From NCBI GenBank assembly GCA_003439945.1, contig QVRM01002145.1, positions 186,001 through 250,000 on the forward strand: a DNA stretch of 64,000 nucleotides, given 5' to 3'. A model generated the notes under the pieces. That model was not told where the DNA came from. It ran no database searches and saw only the letters and a program-made list of their open reading frames with translations. This document shows, in pieces, positions 11,016 through 22,635 of the stretch. The position numbers were made by a program, and so were the translations under genes. Position 1 is the stretch's first letter. Each line of letters starts with the position of its first letter. The DNA comes from Dermanyssus gallinae (lineage: Eukaryota; Arthropoda; Arachnida; Mesostigmata; Dermanyssidae).

Positions 11016-13929
11016 TATATATATAACATAACATCACTTTTATTTCACATAAAAGGGTGGTATCAATATACATACTTATTAAGACAATCGTGACTAATTA
11101 CCAAATATATACAGTTTTTACATATACAATACACAGATTTTTGTACAATTGTATCATCTCACATAAATTATTATAACTTAAAAAATATATATATACTAGC
11201 TAGAGCATATATACTACAATAACTAGCATGCATCTGGGAGTTCAATAGCTAGTGGCATTTTATCTGTTTTGTATCCGCTTTGTATTTTTACCAATCGGAT
11301 GCGTGGCTCTTTTGGCATTTACAGATACATCCTCCAAAGATTAGCTGAAGATTTTGGTATTGTCGTGACGTTTGATCCCAACCGATGGTTGGCGACTGGA
11401 ACGGGGCTGGAGCTCACACGAACTTCTCCACCGAGGCGATGAGAATACCTGGCGGGATTAGGTTAGTATATAGCGCCAGCGTCTCGATGTCAGAACAAAA
11501 CGGAGTTGCAAATCGGAGATTCATTTCACTGTAACTCTCGTCAGTTTTTAGTTTCGTACCCAAAGTTTTGACACCGATGCACAATGCCTGTCTCTCGGGG
11601 TACATCTTGATACCTTACCGCACTCAGCAAATCTTAAAATATGCAAATGGCAAGCTTAGTGTATACTTAACAGTCAAAATAAATACAGTCATGCTACAAG
11701 ACCGCATGACAAAAATCTGAGAAATTCCTGGTTGTCGAATGTTTCCACCAATGAGCGTTATTGGAATGCGACCCAAGTGAAAACTGAGTTAGACGAATTG
11801 TACGGTGACTCTGCGCCATGTTTTGCCACTGTTTCCAACTGGATTAATGAGTTGAAAAGAGCACCGAGGATGAACTACGTTCAGGACGCCCAAAAACGGC
11901 AACTGATGAGGAAAACGTGGAAAAAGTGCGGAAACTCGTTGCCGCAGATAAGCGAGTGAACATTAGGGAGATAGCGGAGACCTTGTACATATATATATAT
12001 ATATATATATAGGGTAGGGCGGAGTAATGTGGTACCTCCATTCGGAACCCCGATAGGGGGGAAGGTGGGGAATCCGCCGGCCTGTCTAATCGGGCTGGCG
12101 AGCACTCCCGTAGGACCGCGCGTAAAATCGCGGGCGGCGGGAGTGTAAGTACTTCTCTCTGTTGATAAAACATGCTAGACCTCCCCTAGACAAGAACATA
12201 AAACGTCCTATGTAAGCACTGCATACGAGGCGGCAACAGACGATGGTGCACAGGAATAATGGCACCGTATTAATTGCCGAGTTTCGTTCACTTTGTCGTT
12301 GGGTGCAGTGCCATCCAGGAGGCCATAACAAAGCTGTCGAAGCGTCATCGCGAGCACATTCGCGCCTACGATCCGCGCGGCGGGAAGGACAATGAGCGCC
12401 GGCTCACGGGCCGCCATGAGACGTCCTCAATCGACGACTTCAGCGCCGGCACCGCCAACCGTGGCTCATCAATTCGAATTCCTCGTCAGGTAAGCAGGGA
12501 CCGCGGTCACGAAATGCCGCGGTGTCACGTCCGAGTCGCGCGGTGTCGTGACTTGGCCACTGCGCCGCCCGCGCAGAAGCCGTGCCCGAATTGTTGTTGC
12601 TGCGGTTGTTGTTGTTGTTGTTGTTGTTAGTTGATAAGAACGCTAGAGCGCATTGTGGCCGCTCAGATGTCTCTCTCAACATACACACTTCTTCCCCAAA
12701 CTGTCATTTTCTCGGCCACCTAATACAGGCCCGTGATGTCTGTATAGATTTTATTTGAAAAAATCCTAGCTGCGTGTGGTACGTTTTACACCATCGTAAC
12801 GGATGCTCACACCATCACCTGCGCCACGTTTGCCTCATGACCTCAAGGAAGGTCCCCTATAAAACCATATGTTATTACTTTGAGTAGAAGGATGGCGTCA
12901 TCTCCCCATCGCATGCAATGCCCTCCTTTGCCCTTAACTCCCGTGTAAAGTATTCCTATAGCACATGACCTTGTGTGGTTTGCAGCTTTAGGCCTTATTT
13001 TCCATTTTTAGAAATGATGACAATGACGGAAAGACATTGTTTGTTATCGCTATTAACAAGATATATTCAATATGTTAGTTTTTTTGCATATTTGGCTATT
13101 TATTAAGTTAACGAATAGGGAAGAGAAAAAGGTGTTTTCCGTGAACGATGGCATTCGTTGTGCCATGCCCAAATATTCGTTGTCGATCTATTTTGACTAC
13201 CCTAACGCATTTGATAGGGCAGACTTCTCAATATGTGGTCAAGGTTAGCGATGTTTTTTAGCACCGACTCCTCGTACGTCCGAAGTGCTGCAACAGTCCA
13301 CTTTTGTTTTAAATATAACCGTTAACTTTCCGCAAAAGAGTAAACTGTAATCTGCACCAAATTATGACTATATCAAGCCATCAAGCATGTTTTTCTACGG
13401 GCAAAGCTGATCGGTTTTTGAACATATTGGAGACAATGAACTACGAGATGGTCCCTCGGTTCAGTGCAGTGTATTGCCTGCACTGCCAGTGCTGAAAGCA
13501 ACCACTAATCACTTGTGTAGCTGCAATATGCACGTGATGAACGTATTTTAATACGTTACACATGCTAAAGTGAATTAGGCAACAACAATCACAACAACAA
13601 CAAACTGAAATAAAAGATAATTAAAGATTGGTTCACTTATTTCATCCTAACGTAGGCGTTGTCACAAATTGCGGCATATGATCTATGCATACTTACATGC
13701 AGCTAGCCATACTACATCAGTATGCCAATAATCTGGCGTTGGTCTGCAATGTACGGACTGCTTGCTATGTGTGAACACGCTTTTTATTGGTTTGTATTGT
13801 AATTTTGTTTCAACTGCGCAGGTGGACGAGGAGGGCTGTGGCTATCTTGAAGATCGACGACCTTCATCAAATTGTGATCCTTACTCCGTCATCGATATCA
13901 TACTCCGTACGGTCTGCCTCAATGAGTGA
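3919..13929 (+). CDS. GLUL: Glutamine synthetase, six coding exons, with two 1-base frame breaks
   Basis: Exons: 3919-4081, 4608-4916, 10514-10704, 11325-11461, 12309-12489, 13822-13929; every junction is GT/AG and phases match. The enzyme makes glutamine from glutamate, ammonia and ATP. With the two breaks allowed for, length is about 362 aa, normal for the eukaryotic (GSII) family. Visible signatures: beta-grasp domain with YIWIDGTGE and [18 protein letters not shown], metal-binding [72 protein letters not shown], and [14 protein letters not shown] near the end. The start is the first ATG of an ATGATG pair. Oddities: one extra base near 10672 (after GPCEG) and one missing base near 11375-11378 (after FDPN) put exons 3 and 4 out of frame. 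All other sequence is well conserved, so either the assembly has indels or this is a young pseudogene. Family identity is certain; functional state is not. Confidence 0.93.
4082..4607 (+). repeat. Glutamine synthetase intron 1: two long (TA)n arrays
   Basis: The intron holds (TA)n at about 4121-4187 and 4526-4584. Between them about 280 bases are open in one frame (about 4188-4478), but I recognise no family there and it lacks an independent start. Confidence 0.8.
4982..5024. repeat. Hairpin-forming inverted repeat
   Basis: Left arm 4982-4999 (ATCTGAAACGGAGACGAG) pairs with right arm 5005-5024, with a 2-base bulge and a 5-base loop. It lies about 65 bases inside intron 2 of the glutamine synthetase gene. 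Confidence 0.85.
6541..6696 (+). repeat. Duplicated ~65 bp segment separated by (TA)n
   Basis: Copy 1 (about 6541-6606) and copy 2 (about 6633-6693) share TATTATTAT, ATAACTTAAA, TTATTTAAGTGTAGCAAA and TACATTTGG followed by GATGTAATATAT. Both copies lie between (TA)n arrays. Confidence 0.8.
8441..8609 (+). repeat. Tandem duplication around (TA)n arrays
   Basis: CGAAATCTAGTGGCGTTG at 8441-8458 recurs at 8535-8552. Each copy is followed by TGAT, a (TA)n array and a conserved TT(T/C)ACCTTACGTC (about 8508-8521 and 8596-8609). Confidence 0.85.
11462..12308 (+). mobile_element. Mariner transposase 5' relic in glutamine synthetase intron 4
   Basis: About 11760-11980 encodes the helix-turn-helix region of a mariner transposase: [31 protein letters not shown], then after a frameshift [18 protein letters not shown] and [20 protein letters not shown]. 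The reading runs into a (TA)n array at about 11990-12010 and is lost. A GC-rich non-coding block follows at 12011-12170. The catalytic part of the transposase is absent, so the element is a fragment. Confidence 0.85.
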
Positions 13930-15007
13930 ATAGCTCATGCAACTGGCTGCAGGATGAAACCGATAGTAAGACGATTTACAGCAATGTAAAACAAGATCAA
14001 CAACAACAACAACAACAACAACGACAACGACACGGAGGCCGACGACGGCGAACGCAGCAGCTGCGCGCAAAACCGCAACAATAGCAGCAACAGCAACAAC
14101 CCCAACAACAACAGCAACAACAACAGCAGCAACAACAACAACAACAACAACAACAACAGCAGCAACAACAACAATAACAACATGCGTGTTTTGGTCCTTG
14201 TGAGTCCACGCGCGCAACAAAAGAAGTACAGCTTCATCGCAAAGATCCCAATATTCGGTATAACTTGCTTTAGTTTCAGCCCTAGCCCATCTACTTTCGC
14301 CGCATCTCCTACGCTGCCCTATTCGTACTGTAGCAGCGATGCTTAAAATGTCTACGCTTCAAATTAAATGGATGTACTATTAATTCTGGGTTATCACTTA
14401 GGATATAGACCAACACAGCGATATACACTCTATATATAGATTGTCATGCTTTGCAAATGCAAAGTCAGTGTCATTAGTAACCACAACGAATCGTTTCGCG
14501 AGCTAAGATAGCAAGCAGCCTCACATTGCTGACTGCACGCAATGTGTATTCATAGTAGTGGTGTTTTATGCAGATACTGCTTTAGTCTTATGTCAATTTG
14601 TAGTAAGTTTTTTTATTTTCTATTCTATAACTCTACGGAATCAAATGCTTCCTAGCAAACGTTCACAGATGAACCAACTCGTAGATAGAAACGAAAGTAG
14701 GTAACAGTAATATGCTGTCTAGGATTGGAGTAGCCTAAGGTAATCAAATCCTGCGCACAGATGCCGCGTTCCCTTTCTGATGGCTAGCCGCAGTCTCTCA
14801 AGCAAAAACATCTATGTGTGGAATAACCCGATGAAACGTTTAGTGCATGCCCGGCACGCTGAATAATCCTGGGAGAAAGCCATGTTTATATTCTACGCTG
14901 TCACTTTATTTCATCGGTATTATTGTTAAACTACACATAATCTTCCAAGGTAAGCTCTATATATGGGACATAATGTAGGACTGAAGATAAGCCTTTGCGT
15001 ACAAGGA

Positions 15008-15095
<88 letters not shown>

Positions 15096-15950
15096 AGGAG
15101 GAAGGGAAAATAAAGAATCAATAAGAAGATAGGAAATGGAGATTTTTTAAGGCCAGGTACATTTAAGCATCTCGCTTTAAATGTACCTGACCTTTACAGC
15201 AACCTAACAAGTTCAGCTTCAAGTTTTGTTTACCTAACGACGAACCAGTAACCAGACGGCTGTTAGCGACCATCCACATCGTTATCTGTAGTGATTGTTT
15301 CATTTGATGATTTATTAGATACTTACTCCAGACTTTATTCGTAGTATACGATCGCGGAAACCCATCTGCTGGAAATAATCACGTCTGGAATGTGTGTTGA
15401 AAAACTGTCGTTGAAATAAACTGTTACTCTGTGAACGAATAAACAACAGCCTTGTTTCGTCGTAAACCGTACTAGACAGATGCCGTCGTTCGGGTACATG
15501 GTAGATTTAGACTCGGTTTAGCCAGCTTTTATTAGGACAAGAAGCTAGTACATGAAGTATATTTAGCTTTTACTTAAAATTAGACGTATCGCCCAGCGGA
15601 GCCAATCATGCCGGTATGCGGTACGTGTTTTTTCGAAACAAATATTAACAACTGAGGCTTCCATATGGTACACCCTCACAACAATGTGTCGAAAAAGTAC
15701 CTGGAGTCGAGGCGCATCCGTACAAATCATTTGCTTGCTTGTAGATACACACGCGTAATGACGGGATGTGTGCTCACAAAAAATCTTCGTAAAGTCGCCA
15801 TCAGCGAGGACTCTTCACTATGGGCGACGCAGTACGATTTAGTGCCAGCTGCTCCTTCTCTTAGTATCCGCTCTTTGAGTATTTAGTAGTGACCTTAGGG
15901 TCGATTTGTGACTCTACTCGACGCCGCCCGACAAACCTATCGAGGTCCAT
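13930..15950. other. Intergenic: 3' side of glutamine synthetase and of the gustatory receptor
   Basis: The two genes converge here. A long imperfect (CAA/CAG)n run occupies about 13999-14182, probably in the glutamine synthetase 3' UTR. There is a (TA)n array followed directly by (GA)n at about 15010-15090, and a hairpin at 15150-15193. AATAAA read on the minus strand (plus TTTATT at 15528-15533) could be the receptor gene's polyadenylation signal, about 420 bases after its stop. Confidence 0.55.
15150..15193. repeat. Inverted repeat, 17 bp arms
   Basis: AGGCCAGGTACATTTAA (15150-15166) pairs with 15177-15193 with one mismatch and a ~10 base loop. Confidence 0.85.
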
Positions 15951-17292
15951 CTAGGTAAGTTGTTGAAGCACAACTGCGTACGTGGCAATCGCCCCAACGA
16001 CAGTTAGAAGGTAGCTGCGGTCGATGTTAAAGCACTTCCAGCCGGTAAAGATGAGCGGACTGTGTTGAACTTCTTCCTGCAACAAGTCCGTTTGCACACG
16101 GGTGTCCGAGAGATAACGCCTTCAGTATCTAACACGTGCTATGAAACAATGCAGTTAGCGTGCATTGTTTTGTGTGTACCATTTAACAACAATAACAGCA
16201 ACAATATCAACAACAAAAACGACAACAACAACGACGACAACAACAACAACTCGAAGGCAAACATAACAAAAGCAAAAAGCCAACTTCAACAAAAACAAAG
16301 CATATTCACTCACTCAAATAGTGTATGGATATCATACTGGGAATCAGTCAGCTTTTCGAACCCTTTTGTCTAGGGGCTAGTATGCTAGATATGCCACTGA
16401 ACGAATTCGGCTATTTTTTCTCGGTCAAATATTCTTTAAGCGGTGCTGATTGAGATTAGTGCACAAACGATACTCTGTTGAGAGTCACCAGCCATGCTGC
16501 TGCCACAAGCAAGGAGTGTTGTTGGATCAGACTCTAGAAATGCCTCAACATGTCAACAACAGGTTTTCTGCGCACCGTGAAGCCTATGCCTCATGTCGAT
16601 TCCAAGTTCGTAGAAAACGAAAGGAGGATGGTCTAGAATTATAAGCAACCTTCGTAAAGAAAGTTTTTTAGGTTGTTTTTTTTAGGTAGTTTTTTATTCT
16701 AGTCTTTGACGAACTGGTTTGACGAGCTGGCCGATCGATCATGGTATTGGACGTCTTTTAGGTTTGACTGCTTTGACAGGAAACCTTAGGGTCATCTCAA
16801 TCCTCCATGGTTGCCGCTTAAGCTCCGCTGCTGTCCTGAGCGCGTTGGCTATAAAGGGGTGACATGTGTGAATGTTTACGCCTACATGTCAAGCGAATAA
16901 TAATACATCAATTCATCCAGCCATTACTCACCTGCAGGAGCATCATTTGATTGCTAGCTTGCCAGTCGGCGGTGTTGATGTGGCATACAAGACGGCACAG
17001 GTCGTACTCGATGTTCCGAGACTCCATCGCCACGTTGGCAGCCGCTAGTGATATCTGCATACAACGGATGTCAGCAAACATTGAGCGCAGAGGTATTCAT
17101 ATATGACAGTATGACAAAAATAAATCAAATTAGGCCTTGATTTGTTAGTTGTTTATTTATATTCACATGAACTACAACATTGGTGCAACATACATATGTG
17201 CAATATACGCATACATACATTTCCTTTAATTGTAGAATCAATTTTTGGGTTAGGGTCAATTAGAACGTAGCCTGCTGTAAGTTAGCGAAGTG

Positions 17293-17335
<43 letters not shown>

Positions 17336-18276
17336 AAAACTCACAAAAAAGAAGAATATTCCAGCGAAAGTGAAATGGGCAAGGCTTTCGACACTATGCA
17401 CCCAGTGCTCCGACTTCTGTATGATTCGAATGCCCAATATAATGTTGGTCACGAGGTCTCCGTGCCTAGTAAGAAAGCATAGAAACATACAGTTTATACA
17501 TATGGTTTGCCCAAATATAGCGCCATCATCCGGGTTGTAATAGAACGTTTCGACGAGAGTATTGCAGTTTTACTGTTTGAGAGAAAGTTTTAAATGAATT
17601 TAACGCGTAATAAATCTAGATACGTCCAGAGTGGAAACAGCTTGCAAAGTACGATCTCTACTGGCAGAGGGTGTATTGCGGACATTTATCGTCGAAAGAT
17701 AACTCGTTATGGCCAGCACTGTTTAGAACAAACAGCTATGACTTAATGGTGTAAAAGTTTTCATGAAGAGCGTAATCATTATAGATCTTGCCCAGACCGA
17801 GGTCAAATAAACTTCATGCTCATCACTTCATTTGGGCAATTCTTATACACGAAAATGAACACGTTAACTAAGCCAAATTGTAATATTAATTGATGAATAA
17901 AAATGTATCTACTAAGGCAACGAAATACAAAGCAATAGAACATTGCGTGCAAATCATTGGTAACCTATTAATATACTTTAATGTGCAGTTTGGTAAAGAT
18001 GTAGTGAGGAAGCCTATACTTCTATCTCATTATCGAAGACTAACCACATAAAAACGGGTTTTCCAAGTCGTTCATCGAGAAACGACGTCACAGACCAGAG
18101 CTGCTTGTAGAGCTTTCGGAGCCCGCGCAACTGCATGGCGCTTATTCGGTCATCATTGGCCATTGACGCATGGATGCGCTCCCTAAAAAAGATCACCTGC
18201 ACACAGAAGCGTTGCAGCGGTATATAAAACGGTGAACTATGCATTTTTTGCAACAAACTGTATCGACTGAATGATG

Positions 18277-18320
<44 letters not shown>

Positions 18321-21105
18321 TCTATAAAGCATTTTTTAAATGAATTCTGATGTAAGTCTAACAGAACCTGAAGAAGCTCTCAAGGCTATAAGGAAGGTGG
18401 GGCACATGATTGCATAAACAAAGTCTGTAACTTGTGGTAGGATGCCACAAGTATGCGGGCAGGTGTTGATGAAGACAACGCGTCGACGGTTTCACAGTTC
18501 AGAACGCTTTTCGACGATGGTGTGCTTTAAGCTGATGTGCAATGTCTGCTTCCAAGTTTAACTCTTTAAAATAGGGAGCCTTCGAACTGTTCTACACATG
18601 AAATGGAACCATTTTACTACAGCACTAAGCGTGCACTGAAAATCCAAATCACTGCGAGACTTAATTTTTGGGCGCCACCATTATCCGGCTAGTCAAAACC
18701 TTATATAGGCACACCAATAAAGTTTTTTTACCATTAATAACCCCTAGGTGTATATTAAAAATATAATAAAAACCATAAATCTCAAAACATCTACAAGCTG
18801 CTAGATAAATTGACCCTTGCTGTTAAAGTGAGTGTTAAAAAATATTATTTTGTGGAAAAAGAGATGTTACTTAACTCTACGATTTTTTAAAACGATTGCA
18901 ATTTTACTTATTATTTTTTGCTTATATAGATCTCTTGGCTTCCAAAATTCTAAATGGTTGCATTGAGGATATCTCTCGAAACGAATGCGAGAGTTTTTGC
19001 CTCTAGTCACTTATTTTAAATTTTGTATCTTGACCGCTCTACGCCAGCGAGCTTGGGCAAATCAAATAAACTAGGAATCTCAATATTCTATCCATTATTA
19101 GCCAGGTAAACACACACAAACCCAGTTTACTGCAGCTTATTTCGTTGCTTAGGTTGCAGGTTCTCATTAGAGGATTATGTCACCCTGAAAATGAATAAGT
19201 TATAATCTTGTCATAACATGCACATAAACACTACTTTATGCCGTTATGCTATGGTAAGTTTAATAATGTATGTACCATATCAACAAAAAAGCGCATGCGT
19301 GGAACGGTTCATCGTGTCGTTTTCGGTAAACGTATGCAGTGCCCATGCATTAGTACGTTTCGCGTAGCCACGGATGGGTAGGATGGGTGAACGAAATTAT
19401 CCATGCGATGCATTTACCTCTTCGTGCTACAACCAGGTGAATGCCAAACGTGTATGACAATCTACGAGAAAAAATGTGTTTAACCGTATACACCGTAAAA
19501 GTGCGGTCTGTCTATGGTTAACTGGTCACATGATGCTCAAAAATGCCTAAATACTCAAAAAAGTTTCCTTACGTTTACCTTCACCAAACCTGACAGAGGT
19601 TACCTGCGTTTTAAAAATTAAATTGCTCGTTTATCGAGACACCGTCACTACAAGTACGTGTTAACGATATTCTTAGCCTACAAAATTATATGTGAACGTT
19701 TGTACTACTCGAATGCTTAGCGCGCTCAGTAAATAGCATTATAGTGTAAAACCCAAACAACTCAACATGTGTATATATCGTGTAGTTGTTCGTAAGAGAG
19801 GAAAAAGAAAATGAAGTAGATGGTGAAAAAATATTGTGCACTAACTCTTTGGTGTGTCCAACTACAGACGGTGATGTACCAGTAGATGGGCAGACATGGG
19901 ATGAGTAAGTTCACGTTGCCTAAGACGGCATCCGTAAGCTGGCCCCAACGGAGTATGCCGTCCGAAATAACGGGCAGCGACGAATTCCACCACAGCTGAA
20001 CGCTGAAACCGACTCGAGGAAAACCTGACAATACCTGCGGGCCTTATATATATTCCTCAAGTTTTCCCAATCCGTGAGGATTCATTAATTTTGGGATCGA
20101 TGGGACTAGACTGAAATCAAGGGCAAATACTATATTTCATCGCCTAAATATATATATATATATATACAGGGTATATCATAACATTATGTACGTATGTATA
20201 TTTTTTTAAGCTTGAGTGGTTGAGTTGAAATATAATTGTGTTATTGATAATTCGCGGGCACCTACGAGGCTAGAAGGAGCATATTTCTCAGCACGTACAC
20301 TAGCTAGAGTAAAAATATAGAATTCCTAAAAGAGTCGTTTGTCCTCTCCCCCTCCCGGCCTCCAACGGAACACGTTCCACGTTACTGTCTCCCCAAGTTA
20401 CCTGATCAGCGACCACAGTTGCGAAAAGGGCAATCCCGTAGGATATTATGAAGACCTTTGTCATTAAACGTCTGGGCCATCGGAGTCTTGACTTCGGTGG
20501 CCGGGGCTTTAGGTGTCCTGTGCCGGTCCACGAAGAGGTCACAGTCGGAACGCAAAGTACAGCGCTCTCTTTTTGAAGACGCCTATTAAATGAGAAATGA
20601 AGGCCACTGTGCGCTAACTGATTGAAAAATGAATCAGTTAGTAGTAGTTGCATTCTATGTCATTCGTCGGTTATGAATCAGATTTTTGTGCGAGAAGTGC
20701 TTGAGTTGACAGAATAACCAAGGCAATGCTCACTTTAAAAAAAGCTAGTTCAAAAAAAAAATATATATATATATATATTACAGTTAGCTGTGTTACCAAA
20801 TAGGCTCAGTTGTTAGAAGCATACAGTAATCAATTGGGAAAATGTCTATATATATCTATGTTTCAATGCCAACAAAGCAAAAGCTACAGTTTTGTTGATC
20901 GTACAGTACATTTAGGAATATAACTTATCAGTAGTATCTTATTCGGGTTTCATATTGCAAAGAGGATCTTTTAAACTACCATTGCGATGTTAAAAGCGTA
21001 AAAGATTGCATAAAAAACTTTCGGTGCCACGTTTCTAAAACGTGCGCTGTGCTTGCCGAGGTGTGCGTCTTACCTACAGCCTGACTGACTCAGAACTATA
21101 TGTAT

Positions 21106-21137
<32 letters not shown>

Positions 21138-22132
21138 CAGAGTTCACGTACGATTTGACAAGGCAATTTGTCAGAAATACATTGTCTTTCTCCTACCTGT
21201 TAACGAGGCGGTAGGAGTTGGCGGCTGCATGGAAGGACAACGTTCCAAACACGGCTCGGGACATGACCGCCAAGGCCCGCAGACCTTCTCGGGAGCTATC
21301 TCCTGTGACGCTGATGACCAGCGAACTGGCCTACATGCGAACAGGGCACGACATCAGTAGACTAGGCTCATTGGAGGAAAGTGTTTCAGCTCTTTTTAAA
21401 TTTAGACCCCACTCGAGGCACTGCGCTCTATCTAACACGTCTTCCTGTTAATCCCAGTACTTCATTGATGTGGAGCCCGACCACAACAATCACTGTCCAG
21501 TAGCTGGTGTATAGAGCACGTAAAAATCTAATTCTTATGTAGACGTCCATTCAACTGCATACTCGCATAACAAGCACTCGATCATCTTACTTTCTACCAC
21601 AGCATCACGTTGCATCTTGACGAACGCAAATATTTCTATATTATTATTATAATATCAATAATGTTTTAAACGGATTGCTATGTTGAACTGTCTCGAGAAG
21701 ACGCAGAAATCAAAATATATGCAGCATTAACTTCGTCGATTATTCGTGCCGAACTAGCCTTAAAACGGTATACGGAATGCCCAGTTAGAACCCCGAATAT
21801 GGGTAGTTAATGCAAAAAAATAGGTCTTTCACCTAATTTATGCAGCAGTGTATGCGATGGATACGATGGTATTGGCATAATGTGTGACGGAAGTCTATAA
21901 TCATTTCTCCTAACATGTAGAGATATGAACTTACCAATAGATAGAGCGTAACGATGTATACCGCAGCTATCAGGATTTTATAGCAAAACGATGAAGATGA
22001 GTCACTTGGAGCGGTTTTTGCGTCGAGGTTGTTTTCGTAGGTATACGAAATATTTCTCGGGTTGCCGCTGTTTAGCAAATCTTTTCCATCAAATCCGAAA
22101 TAGAGATGCCCTTTTGCCGGATGGGTCGACAT
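15951..22132 (-). CDS. Gustatory receptor (7tm_7 chemoreceptor), eight exons, 407 aa
   Basis: Exons in transcription order: 22132-21935, 21330-21197, 20582-20402, 20034-19846, 18196-18045, 17465-17345, 17054-16932, 16076-15951. All donors and acceptors are GT/AG and all phases fit (0, 2, 0, 0, 2, 0, 0), giving 408 codons with the stop and no break. Arthropod gustatory receptors are seven-helix ligand-gated cation channels in sensory neuron membranes. Hydrophobic segments fall in exon 1 (ILIAAVYIVTLYLL), exon 2, exon 3 (VFIISYGIALFATVVADQ), exon 4 (NLLIPCLPIYWYITVC), exons 5-6 (LVTNIILGI), exons 6-7 (FTFAGIFFFFISLAAANVAM) and exon 8 (SYLLTVVGAIATYAVVLQ). Diagnostic features are the charged RGLRKLYKQLW intracellular stretch and the C-terminal TYAVVLQQ, matching the family TYhhhhhQF signature with Q in place of F. 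The start is the first Met after an in-frame stop. The ligand cannot be predicted. Confidence 0.9.
16489..16715 (+). mobile_element. SINE fragment, copy 4 (3' part with diverged tail)
   Basis: GCTGCCACAAG, GATTCCAAGTTCGTAGAAAA and GAGGATGGTCTAGAATTATA follow the order of the SINE body and tail seen at 51835-52145; it ends near TTTTTTATTCTAG. It lies in intron 7 of the gustatory receptor gene, between exons 16932-17054 and 15951-16076. Confidence 0.65.
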
Positions 22133-22384
22133 CCTGTTCAGCGCTTAGTGTGGACAACTGTAAGTTCAGTTATTGCACAGCTGCGCAACGTGTATATGAA
22201 TTAATGAACGTTCTCCAGTAGTTAATTGATTATCGAACTTTTCTACTTGCACGAGGAAAAATTAGCTGCTAGCACTGATTCCTAAATTAGAATAAGTGTT
22301 GAATTGCACTGATCGTTAGTCAAGTCCTTCAGTTTAGTTAAAAACCCAAAATTAATATATAGGCACACGATCTACTAGATCGTG

Positions 22385-22421
<37 letters not shown>

Positions 22422-22489
22422 TAGGCAACGGGCCATCGGATGCAAGTTGCATTGGTCAAGGATACGTATGAGAATGTCTCAGTAGGATC

Positions 22490-22635
22490 GGCCACTAGTT
22501 GAGTCAGTCATATCAGCAAGAATGGCCCTCGGTGCTTTGAAGATATACCTCAGGTTGAGTTCCAAGCCCGTAGGGGACGGAGGATAGTCTAGAGTTAAAA
22601 ACAACCTCCTTAAAAAAATGTTTTTAATTCTATAT
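22490..22635 (+). mobile_element. SINE fragment, copy 3 (3' half with palindromic tail)
   Basis: GGCCCTCGGTGCTTTGAAGA, ATATACCTCAGGTTGAGTTC and CAAGCCCGTAGGGGACGGAG match the 3' half of the SINE at 51835-52145 closely. It ends with GTCTAGAGTTAAAAAC ... GTTTTTAATTCTA, the same tail palindrome. Confidence 0.85.

Noticed and set aside
13867..14237. Minus-strand frames rich in Leu, Val or Cys
   Set aside because: They are the three readings of one CAA/CAG repeat in the glutamine synthetase 3' region, not proteins.
18014..18044. Longer version of gustatory receptor exon 5 using a GTATAG donor
   Set aside because: It also keeps phase with exon 17054-16932, but it skips the 17465-17345 exon that supplies membrane segments 5 and 6; the GTTAGT donor at 18044 joins that exon perfectly.
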